DNA of 5,250 nt, taken from contig DMQT01000023.1 in assembly GCA_003455595.1 (NCBI GenBank), positions 1 through 5,250 of the forward strand. The letters are read 5' to 3'. Positions 1 to 5,031 of the stretch are shown in pieces. The notes beneath the pieces were generated by a model. That model was not told the DNA's origin, did no database searches, and saw nothing but the letters and a program-made list of their open reading frames with translations. The position numbers and the translations under genes are program-made. The stretch is from Betaproteobacteria bacterium. Its GTDB lineage: Bacteria; Pseudomonadota; Gammaproteobacteria; Burkholderiales; Sulfuriferulaceae. Numbering within the stretch: the first letter of the stretch is position 1; every line of letters begins with the position of its first letter.

Positions 1-119
1 CGCCCTTCATCGGGTCGAATCAGCGCGTTGTAATCGAGCGGGCCGAACCAGGTAAACGCCGCCACAACCAGCAGCAGCCACAGGAACACCGGGCGCAAGG
101 GGAGAAGATTTGAGTTCAA
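1..119 (-). CDS. ArnT-like GT-C family glycosyltransferase, N-terminal fragment
   Basis: This is the first 39 codons of a minus-strand gene cut by the left window edge. It is read from a TTG at 117-119 because an in-frame stop lies 14 codons upstream and no ATG or GTG falls between. The peptide begins MNSNLLPLRPVFLWLLLVV: a short basic head, one membrane segment (about residues 9-24), then a loop ending in FGPLDYNALIRPDEG. An acidic Asp-Glu in the first periplasmic loop, usually continuing RYAE, is characteristic of ArnT/PMT-type (GT83/GT39) enzymes, which move sugars from polyprenyl-phosphate carriers onto lipid A or other acceptors outside the inner membrane. The substrate cannot be told from this fragment. 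The start codon has no clear ribosome binding site, so it is less certain than the family call. Confidence 0.6.
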   Translation of the reverse strand, partial: MNSNLLPLRPVFLWLLLVVAAFTWFGPLDYNALIRPDEG

Positions 120-152
120 TGAAATGGCGGCTGGATAAATATGCGAGGCGCA

Positions 153-158
153 ATTGTA
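153..158 (-). promoter_or_regulatory. Possible extended -10 promoter for the glycosyltransferase gene
   Basis: On the minus strand the hexamer TACAAT (five of six matches to TATAAT) is preceded by TGA, giving the TGN of an extended -10 element. It lies about 34 bases before the TTG start at 119, which would leave a leader of roughly 27 bases. No good -35 box is visible at 16-18 bases, as is usual for extended -10 promoters. Apart from this, the 135-base gap between the two genes shows nothing I recognise. Confidence 0.35.
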
Positions 159-254
159 TCAAATCGGACTTACAGCTCGCTTAAATGATTCGCCACGGCC
201 TTTGCATCCATCTGTTCCCGGCGAGCGCCGCAACGCCGCATGGATACATTGGTC

Positions 255-572
255 TTAATTTTCCAGACTCGGATCGGAAATATTACGCAATTCGACGCGG
301 ATCACTGAAATCGCGTTGTTCATTTTGCGGAATCGCCACAATCCAAACAGACCGGTCAGTATGCCGCTCGGGATGCAGATGACACCCACGGCGGTAAACC
401 ATAGCTCATGCGAAAAATGGATAATCGAAATGCCCGCAATGAGTAGTGCAATCGCCGAGCGCAGATACGAGAGAAAAGTACGCTCGTTAGCCAGCAAGGT
501 GCGATCGATGGCCAGTTGATCCCGCAAGATCAACTCTGCCGCTTCAAACCGTGTGTAATGCCCGCTTCCCAA
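255..572 (-). CDS. DUF202 family (YidH-like) small inner-membrane protein
   Basis: This 105-residue protein carries the DUF202 signature: an N-terminal amphipathic segment with the conserved run LAIDRTLLANERTFLSYLR at about residues 20-38. A transmembrane helix at about 37-53 and a second at about 57-77 follow, then a short basic and polar tail. The length fits the family, whose members are small inner-membrane proteins of unknown biochemical role. In eukaryotes the same domain occurs in the VTC polyphosphate-synthase complex, which does not establish a role here. The start is a TTG at 570-572, supported by an AGAGGAG ribosome binding site seven bases upstream and by the conserved region beginning soon after. 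A TATAAT box lies about 45 bases upstream, so the gene probably has its own promoter. The family call is firm; the function is unknown. Confidence 0.88.
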   Translation of the reverse strand: MGSGHYTRFEAAELILRDQLAIDRTLLANERTFLSYLRSAIALLIAGISIIHFSHELWFTAVGVICIPSGILTGLFGLWRFRKMNNAISVIRVELRNISDPSLEN

Positions 573-579
573 CCCGACA

Positions 580-586
580 CTCCTCT
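580..586 (-). promoter_or_regulatory. Ribosome binding site fixing a TTG start
   Basis: The minus strand reads AGAGGAG here, seven bases before the TTG at 570-572. No ATG lies nearby in that frame, and a GTG just downstream of the motif is in another frame. The site is the main reason for accepting the rare TTG start of the DUF202 gene. Confidence 0.65.
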
Positions 587-616
587 AAGAACCTTGCGTG
601 ATACGCTGAAGTCAGC

Positions 617-622
617 ATTATA
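617..622 (-). promoter_or_regulatory. Promoter -10 box for the DUF202 gene
   Basis: The minus strand contains a perfect TATAAT. The expected -35 position 17 bases upstream reads GGTTCA, a poor match, so activity may depend on an activator or be modest. The predicted transcript start near 610 would give a leader of about 38 bases ending in the AGAGGAG ribosome binding site. Confidence 0.5.
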
Positions 623-676
623 AACTGCCCGGCTGAGGCTGAACCACTTGCAGCGCGACCGTCGTGCGCACCCGCT

Positions 677-704
677 GCGCTGGTGTGCTGTTTCACACTG
701 GCGC
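677..704 (-). repeat. Imperfect hairpin after the AI-2E transporter gene
   Basis: Immediately past the transporter stop codon the sequence can fold as GCGC/GCGC (4 bp), a two-by-two internal mismatch, GTGTG/CACAC (5 bp) and a six-base loop. No T-run follows on the minus strand, so it is not a canonical intrinsic terminator. It could stabilise the mRNA 3' end, act as a weak terminator or be fortuitous. Confidence 0.3.
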
Positions 705-707
705 TGA

Positions 708-1727
708 CTAAACCAGTCCTCGCGCCACCAGTTCGTCCTTCAAATACGCATAGTAAATCGGTGCAGCAACCACGCCGACCAGGCCGAACGCGGCTTCCAT
801 CAATAGCATGGCCAGTAGTAGTTCCCAGGCGCGTGCACGAATCTGGCTGCCGACGATGCGTGCATTGAGGAAGTATTCGAGCTTGTGGATGACAATCAAA
901 AAAACCAGCGAGCCGATGGCCACGCCCAGCGATTGACTCAGGCTGACGATCACGATGACCGTGTTGGAAAGCAGATTGCCAACCACCGGCAGCAACCCGA
1001 GCAGGAAAGTCACGGCAATCATGGTTTTGGTCAACGGCAGATGGATGCCCGCCAGCGGCAGCACGACCAACAGATAAATCGCGGTAAAACTCGCATTCAA
1101 CGCGGCAATGCGCACCTGTGCGAAGACGATGCGGCGGAACGCCAACCCCAGGCGCGCGATGCGCTCGACCAGGGCGCGTGCCAACGGCCGGTAATGTTCC
1201 ATCGGTACCACTTCCCGCAACGCCACCATGGCGCCGATAATCATTCCGACCAGGATATGCGCCATCAACCGCCCGGCTTCCGTGCCAGCCAGTTGCAGCT
1301 GAGCCGCATGGGTGCGCAGCCACAGTGCGGCGGTCTGTTTGAAGGTCTCGGCATCGGGCGGCAGATGGTCGATGATGAATGGCGGCAAAACCTTGCGCGA
1401 GTCCTCGATGATTTGCGCCATTTTGGCAAACAGCCCGGGCAGGTTGCCGGCGTCGGATCGAAAAAACGCCACCACGCCCACCGCCGCCAGAATCAGCAGA
1501 CTGATCACGACAAACGACAGCAACGCCACGGCAATGAGCTTGGCGCGCTGATTGGACAGGCGACGCCCCACGATGGGCGAGATCACGTGCACCAGCTCGA
1601 ACACCAGCAACCCCGCCAGAAGCGCGGGCAACAAATGCAGTAACAGGATCAACAACAGCACACCAGCGGTGACCAGCCAGGCGGCGATTTCTGATGTAGA
1701 GGGACGGGAAAGCGTATTTAAGGCCAT
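708..1727 (-). CDS. AI-2E/PerM family (UPF0118) membrane transporter
   Basis: This 339-residue polytopic membrane protein has the AI-2E family layout. Two helices lie near the N-terminus (about 14-50), another at about 63-88, and a soluble stretch at about 90-150 follows. A C-terminal bundle comes next, with helices near 152-172, 207-228, 235-262, 266-283 and 300-327. Family hallmarks are LLPVVGNLLSN at 245-255, HKLEYFLNARIVGSQI at 281-296 and the late segment ending APIYYAYLKDEL. Length is normal for the family (about 330-370). Members are proposed exporters of small molecules: TqsA is linked to autoinducer-2 and others act as Na+/H+ antiporters, so the substrate here is unknown. The ATG at 1725-1727 directly precedes the hydrophobic region but has no good ribosome binding site. 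The gene is divergent from the peroxiredoxin gene across 153 bases. Confidence 0.9.
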   Translation of the reverse strand: MALNTLSRPSTSEIAAWLVTAGVLLLILLLHLLPALLAGLLVFELVHVISPIVGRRLSNQRAKLIAVALLSFVVISLLILAAVGVVAFFRSDAGNLPGLFAKMAQIIEDSRKVLPPFIIDHLPPDAETFKQTAALWLRTHAAQLQLAGTEAGRLMAHILVGMIIGAMVALREVVPMEHYRPLARALVERIARLGLAFRRIVFAQVRIAALNASFTAIYLLVVLPLAGIHLPLTKTMIAVTFLLGLLPVVGNLLSNTVIVIVSLSQSLGVAIGSLVFLIVIHKLEYFLNARIVGSQIRARAWELLLAMLLMEAAFGLVGVVAAPIYYAYLKDELVARGLV

Positions 1728-1797
1728 AAGCTTTGCTATACAATGATCTGAACAGCCCCAGTGTAGCGGGTTTCATTTACAGAATGCTTAAACCAGG

Positions 1798-1826
1798 TTG
1801 ACTTAAATCGCCGCGCTGGATATCTT
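1798..1826 (+). promoter_or_regulatory. Sigma70-type promoter of the peroxiredoxin gene
   Basis: TTGACT (-35, five of six consensus) at 1798-1803 and TATCTT (-10, four of six) at 1821-1826 are separated by exactly 17 bases. Transcription would start near 1833 and give a leader of about 48 bases ending in the AGGAG ribosome binding site at 1870-1874. I could not identify an OxyR-type site in the divergent intergenic region. Confidence 0.6.
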
Positions 1827-1880
1827 GCGCCAGCTTATTTCACGCAAGCCTTCAACCTTGCATCACTTCAGGAGTACTTC

Positions 1881-2480
1881 ATGGCAGTTCTCGTTGGCAA
1901 AACCGCACCCGATTTCACCGCAACCGCCGTCATGGGCAACAACGAAATCAAGGACATCACTTTTTCCGAATACACCAAGGATAAATACGTTGTACTGTTT
2001 TTCTATCCGCTCGACTTCACCTTCGTGTGTCCGTCCGAACTGATCGCATTCGACAACCGCCTGGAAGAGTTCACCCAGCGCGGCGTGGCAGTCATCGGCG
2101 TGTCGATCGACTCGCAATACACCCATCTGGCGTGGAAAAACACCCCGATCAACAAGGGCGGCATCGGCCAGGTGAAGTATCCACTGGTGGCCGACATCAA
2201 GCATGACATTTGCCGCGCCTACGATGTGGAACTGGACGGCGGCGTTGCGCTGCGCGGCTCGTTCCTGATCGACCGCGTTGGCAAGGTGCACCACCAGGTC
2301 GTGAACGACTTGCCATTGGGCCGCGACGTGGACGAAATGCTGCGCGTCATCGACGCCCTGCAATTCACCGAAGAGCACGGCGAAGTCTGCCCGGCTGGCT
2401 GGCAAAAAGGTAAAGCGGGGATGAGTGCTTCGCCTGAAGGCGTGGCGGAATATCTGGCCAAGCACGCTGAAACGCTGTAA
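1881..2480 (+). CDS. ahpC: Typical 2-Cys peroxiredoxin (AhpC/Prx1 type)
   Basis: This 199-residue thioredoxin-fold peroxidase reduces hydrogen peroxide and organic hydroperoxides in the cytoplasm. The active-site run FYPLDFTFVCP places Pro43, Thr47 and peroxidatic Cys50 in the canonical PxxxTxxC arrangement. Arg126 (in LRGSF) is the likely catalytic arginine, and Cys170 in GEVCPAGW is the resolving cysteine of the partner subunit. A GGIG motif (93-96) and a C-terminal tail with Tyr191-Leu192 resemble the GGLG/YF features linked to overoxidation sensitivity, with Leu replacing Phe. An extra Cys111 is present. Sequence and length fit the Prx1-like bacterial group better than the 187-residue E. 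coli AhpC. The ATG at 1881 has AGGAG six bases upstream. No ahpF is adjacent, so the reductant is probably thioredoxin or an AhpF encoded elsewhere. The gene appears monocistronic, between its own promoter and a strong terminator. Confidence 0.95.
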   Translation: MAVLVGKTAPDFTATAVMGNNEIKDITFSEYTKDKYVVLFFYPLDFTFVCPSELIAFDNRLEEFTQRGVAVIGVSIDSQYTHLAWKNTPINKGGIGQVKYPLVADIKHDICRAYDVELDGGVALRGSFLIDRVGKVHHQVVNDLPLGRDVDEMLRVIDALQFTEEHGEVCPAGWQKGKAGMSASPEGVAEYLAKHAETL

Positions 2481-2497
2481 TTCATGACGCCTCCGGA

Positions 2498-2526
2498 ACG
2501 GCCATCCTGTGGGGTGGCCGTTTTTT
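2498..2526 (+). terminator. Rho-independent terminator after the peroxiredoxin gene
   Basis: ACGGCCATCC (2498-2507) pairs with GGGTGGCCGT (2512-2521) in a 10-bp stem with one T-G wobble and a TGTG loop, and a run of six T (2521-2526) follows. It lies 18 bases after the stop codon. It separates the peroxiredoxin transcript from the downstream regulator unit. Confidence 0.9.
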
Positions 2527-2551
2527 ATTGCACCTGCTTGACCAATATAAC
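2523..2551 (+). promoter_or_regulatory. Possible promoter of the ArsR-aas unit
   Basis: TATAAC at 2546-2551 matches five of six -10 bases. The -35 position 17 bases upstream (TTTTAT, 2523-2528) lies in the terminator T-run and is weak. A competing arrangement uses TTGACC at 2538-2543 as -35, but its -10 position (AAACAT, 2561-2566) is poor. With the TATAAC box, transcription would begin near 2558, after the upstream ATG at 2555, which would favour translation from the ATG at 2573. Confidence 0.35.
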
Positions 2552-2574
2552 TAAATGCGTAAACATGTAGTTAT
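2547..2574 (+). promoter_or_regulatory. Inverted repeat, candidate ArsR-family operator
   Basis: ATAACTA (2547-2553) and TAGTTAT (2568-2574) form a perfect 7-bp inverted repeat with a 14-base spacer. A second shorter one, AACAT (2562-2566) and ATGTT (2573-2577), overlaps its right half. The symmetry suits a dimeric winged-helix regulator and covers the putative -10 box and the start of the regulator gene, so autorepression is a reasonable inference. The site is AT-rich amid GC-rich surroundings, so chance remains possible. Confidence 0.4.
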
Positions 2575-2884
2575 GTTGACCGATTTCATCTTATCTCTAC
2601 CCGATGACTGGCGTGACGCGGCCAGTTTGTTTGTGGCGCTGGGCGACGAACAGCGCCAGCGCATTCTGCTGAGCTTTCCGCCCGGCGAGCGACTCAATGT
2701 TACGCAGATTGCCGCCGCATCTACCCTGAGCCGCACGGCAGTGTCGCACCATCTCAAGGTATTGCGCCGGGCGGGCGCGCTGCAGAGCGAAAAGATCGGC
2801 AAGGAAGTGTATTTCTGGATCGACAAGGCCAGCATCACGCACACCCTGCAACGCGTACTCGATTACGTCAATAACCATACCTGA
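2555..2884 (+). CDS. ArsR/SmtB-family winged-helix transcriptional regulator
   Basis: This protein of up to 109 residues has the ArsR fold: an N-terminal helix, FVALGDEQRQRILLSF (26-41), the recognition region LSRTAVSHHLKVLRRAGAL (58-76), a beta wing with GKEVYFWID (82-90), and a C-terminal helix to residue 109. It has no cysteine, so it lacks the ELCVCDL-type arsenic or cadmium site and any thiol switch. Its ligand, if any, is unknown, although histidines at 96 and 108 could in principle bind metal. The ATG at 2555 gives the longest form. The ATG at 2573 would give 103 residues and may be the real start, because the -10 box and inverted repeat overlap the first one. Neither ATG has a ribosome binding site. 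It ends 25 bases before aas on the same strand, so it probably controls that operon and itself. Confidence 0.88.
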   Translation: MRKHVVMLTDFILSLPDDWRDAASLFVALGDEQRQRILLSFPPGERLNVTQIAAASTLSRTAVSHHLKVLRRAGALQSEKIGKEVYFWIDKASITHTLQRVLDYVNNHT

Positions 2885-2909
2885 GCGTCAAAAAAAAAGG
2901 GACAACATC

Positions 2910-3215
2910 ATGATAAAAACCCTGCTGCGCGGCGTGTGCCGCCTGCTGTTCCGCGTCGAGATACGCGGCCAGGCCAGCCTGCCGACCAACGGCAAACTGC
3001 TGGTCATCGCCAACCACGAGTCGTTTCTCGATGGCTTGCTGCTTGGCCTGTTCCTGCCGTTCCGTGCCACCTTCGTGGTGCACACCACGGTATTGAACAA
3101 CACGCTGTTCCGCTGGCTATTGTCGTATGTGCCGCACCTGGCGGTCGATCCCACTAGCCCGCTGGCAATGAAAAAAGTCATCCGCCTGCTTGTGAAGCGG
3201 GCGAGCCGGTGGTGA
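2910..3215 (+). CDS. aas: Aas fragment 1: N-terminal half of the acyltransferase domain
   Basis: This first frame of the broken gene gives 101 residues. It carries the acyltransferase motif I, NHESFLD, with His36 and Asp41 of the HX4D catalytic pair. A hydrophobic GLLLGLFLPF segment and the LAVDPTSPLAMKKVIRLL stretch follow, closely resembling E. coli Aas up to the break. The last few residues (about VKRASRW) are out-of-frame readthrough before TGA. The fragment lacks the FPEGR motif, so it should not be an active acyltransferase by itself. A GTGGTGA overlap at its stop would allow a GTG start for the next frame. Confidence 0.75.
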   Translation: MIKTLLRGVCRLLFRVEIRGQASLPTNGKLLVIANHESFLDGLLLGLFLPFRATFVVHTTVLNNTLFRWLLSYVPHLAVDPTSPLAMKKVIRLLVKRASRW

Positions 3216-4603
3216 TCTTCCCGGAAGGCCGCATCACGCTGACCGGCAGTTTGATGAAAGTCTACGACGGCCCCGGTTTTGTTGCCGCCAAGACCGGCGC
3301 AACCATCCTGCCAGTTCGGCTGGACGGTGCGGCGCGCTCGTATTTCAGTCGCCTGTCCGGGCAGTATCCGCGCAGCCTGTTTCCGAAAATTACGCTGTCG
3401 ATCCAGCCCGTCACCGCGATTGCCATGCCCGACGCTCCCAGCGCCAAACTGCGACGGCGCATGGCGGGCGATGCCATACGCCGGGCGATGCAGGAAATGC
3501 TGTTCGCCTCGCAGCCGGTGCAGACCTTGTTCAGCGCGTTTCTCGACGCCATGAGCGTGCATGGACGCGGCACGCGTCTGATCGAAGACATGCGCCAGGA
3601 CGAAGAAAGTTACGGCCAGTTGCTGAGCAAGAGTTTGGCATTGGGGCGGCTGATCGGCAAGATCAGCACGCCGGGCGAAACCCTCGGCGTGTTGCTACCC
3701 AACGTCACCAGTACCATCTGCCTGATTTTCGGCATGAGCGCGATGCGCCGCGTGCCCGCCATGCTCAACTACACGGCGGGCAGCGCGGGCATGCAAAACG
3801 CTTGCATCGCGGCTGGGGTGCGCACGCTGCTGACTTCGCGGCAGTTTATTGAAGCCGCCAAACTGGCACCCGCGCTGGCCGGGCTGAACGCTATCCGCAT
3901 CGTTTATCTGGAAGACCTGCGCCCACAGTTCAGCCTGTGGGACAAAATATGGCTAATCGGCTACGCGCGCTGGTTGCCCGGCCTCGCGGTGCCGCCCGGC
4001 AATCCGGACGCGCCCGCCGTGGTGCTGTTCACCTCCGGCTCCGAAGGCAAACCCAAAGGCGTAGTGCATTCGCATCGCGGCATCCTGTCCAACATCGCGC
4101 AGATCCGCGCGGTGATCGACTTCTCGCCGTCCGACAAGTTCATGATTTCGCTGCCGCTGTTTCATGCCTTCGGCTTTACCTGCGGCGGCATCATGCCGCT
4201 GGTGACCGGCTCGAAAATGTTTCTCTACCCGTCGCCACTGCATTACCGCATCATCCCCGAGATCATTTATGACCGCGGCTGCACGGTGTTGTTCGGCACC
4301 AGCACCTTCCTCGGCAACTATGCGCGCTTTGCCCACCCGTACGATTTCTACAAGCTGCGTTACGTCGTGGCCGGGGCGGAGAAGCTCAACGACAGCGTGC
4401 GCACCACCTGGATGGACAAATTCGGCATCCGCATTCTGGAAGGTTACGGCGCCACCGAATGCGCGCCGGTGCTGGCGGTGAATACGCCGATGGCGTTCCG
4501 CGCTGGCAGCGTTGGGCCCCTGTTGCCGGGTCTGAAATCCAGACTGGAAGCGGTGCCTGGCATTGCCCAGGCGGCCTGCTCAGTGTGCGCGGCCCGAACG
4601 TGA
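3209..4603 (+). CDS. aas: Aas fragment 2: acyltransferase C-half and most of the AMP-binding domain
   Basis: This second frame is open for 464 codons if read from the GTG at 3209. It opens with the acyltransferase substrate-binding motif VIFPEGRITLTGSLMKVYDG, then the rest of the PlsC domain to about residue 90. The adenylating domain follows, with the phosphate-binding loop LFTSGSEGKPKGVVHSH (273-289), the family segment LYPSPLHYRIIPEIIYDR (339-356), and AGAEKL (388-393) with the adenine-binding motif GYGATECAP (412-420). Homology runs to GIAQ at about 454, and the last ten residues are out of frame. It lacks the YSTGD motif and the C-terminal lysine lobe, so an isolated product could bind ATP poorly at best. 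Whether translation starts here at all is unknown. Confidence 0.75.
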   Translation: MVIFPEGRITLTGSLMKVYDGPGFVAAKTGATILPVRLDGAARSYFSRLSGQYPRSLFPKITLSIQPVTAIAMPDAPSAKLRRRMAGDAIRRAMQEMLFASQPVQTLFSAFLDAMSVHGRGTRLIEDMRQDEESYGQLLSKSLALGRLIGKISTPGETLGVLLPNVTSTICLIFGMSAMRRVPAMLNYTAGSAGMQNACIAAGVRTLLTSRQFIEAAKLAPALAGLNAIRIVYLEDLRPQFSLWDKIWLIGYARWLPGLAVPPGNPDAPAVVLFTSGSEGKPKGVVHSHRGILSNIAQIRAVIDFSPSDKFMISLPLFHAFGFTCGGIMPLVTGSKMFLYPSPLHYRIIPEIIYDRGCTVLFGTSTFLGNYARFAHPYDFYKLRYVVAGAEKLNDSVRTTWMDKFGIRILEGYGATECAPVLAVNTPMAFRAGSVGPLLPGLKSRLEAVPGIAQAACSVCAART

Positions 4604-5031
4604 TGCAGGGCTATTACCTGTTCGACCAGCCCGGCGTGTTACAGCCGCCGATTGACGGCTGGTACAGCACCGGCGACGTGGTCGAGATCGACGCCGATGG
4701 CTTTGTGCGCATACTCGGACGGGTCAAGCGCTTTGCCAAAGTGGCGGGCGAAATGGTATCGCTGGAAACGGTCGAAGCCATCGCGCTGCGCGCCTCGCCC
4801 AACGCCCAGCATGCCGCCAGTACGCAGGCCGACCCGCAACGCGGCGAGAACGTCGTACTGTTCAGCACCGACGTCGCGCTGACCCGCGACGCGTTGGTGG
4901 CCGCCGCGCGCGAACTCGGCAGTCCGGAGCTCGCCGTCGCGCGCAAGATCGCGCAGGTGCCGGAATTACCGCTGCTGGGCACCGGCAAGACCGATTACGT
5001 GACGCTCAAGCTATGGACGGAGCGCGCATGA
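4459..5031 (+). CDS. aas: Aas fragment 3: C-terminal lobe of the acyl-ACP synthetase
   Basis: This third frame is open from 4459, but only the part from about 4571 matches Aas; the first 37 or so residues are an out-of-frame shadow. Numbered from 4459, the homologous part holds GGLLSVRGPNVMQGY, the YSTGD motif (69-73) with its ATP-ribose-binding aspartate, the hinge region GRVKRFAKVAGEMVSLE (87-103), and LLGTGKTDYVTLK (172-184). Lys177 there is the expected catalytic lysine of the adenylation step. If translated separately, a more sensible start is GTG at 4600 or ATG at 4603, which overlaps the upstream stop as TGATG. The stop TGA at 5029-5031 overlaps the next gene. Confidence 0.7.
   Translation: MRAGAGGEYADGVPRWQRWAPVAGSEIQTGSGAWHCPGGLLSVRGPNVMQGYYLFDQPGVLQPPIDGWYSTGDVVEIDADGFVRILGRVKRFAKVAGEMVSLETVEAIALRASPNAQHAASTQADPQRGENVVLFSTDVALTRDALVAAARELGSPELAVARKIAQVPELPLLGTGKTDYVTLKLWTERA

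Larger units (their letters stand above)
2910..5031 (+). pseudogene. aas: aas: bifunctional acyltransferase/acyl-ACP synthetase, two frameshifts
   Basis: Read across three frames, this locus matches E. coli Aas end to end. An N-terminal PlsC-type domain transfers acyl groups to 2-acyl-lysophospholipids (lysophosphatidylethanolamine), and a C-terminal AMP-forming domain charges acyl carrier protein with fatty acid at the inner membrane. Repaired length is about 707 residues against 719 in E. coli. Most of the difference is a shorter loop before the YSTGD motif. The start ATG has AAGGGA seven bases upstream, just after a run of nine A. The first frame break lies at about 3191-3200 and the second at 4570-4571. 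Each puts an early stop in frame (TGA at 3213-3215 and at 4601-4603). All catalytic motifs are intact, with no other stops or deletions, so decay is very recent or the breaks are sequencing errors. No lplT lysophospholipid flippase gene is adjacent. Confidence 0.85.

Noticed and set aside
885..1643. Plus-strand open frame of 252 codons antisense to the transporter
   Set aside because: Its composition is dominated by Gln, His, Arg and Asp, as expected from the complement of a hydrophobic membrane gene. It has no ribosome binding site or family resemblance.
544..1776. Open minus-strand frame of 410 codons covering the transporter gene
   Set aside because: It is a low-complexity, Arg/Gly/Ala/His-rich frame overlapping the AI-2E gene in another phase of the same strand. 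It has no recognisable domain, while the 708-1727 frame has clear family motifs.
1728..1797. OxyR-type operator or transporter promoter in the divergent region
   Set aside because: Scattered ATAG/CTAT-like bits do not form the spaced repeats of an OxyR site. The minus-strand TATAGC and TACACT hexamers lack a matching -35.
1863..2465. Minus-strand open frame of 200 codons antisense to the peroxiredoxin
   Set aside because: It mirrors a well-supported ahpC gene in a GC-rich genome, has no recognisable domain and would begin inside the gene on the opposite strand.
3180..4580. Programmed ribosomal frameshifting in aas
   Set aside because: Both breaks could be bridged by a -1 slip, but neither AAGCGGG nor CCCAGGC is an X-XXY-YYZ slippery heptamer. 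Two such sites in a housekeeping lipid gene are not expected.
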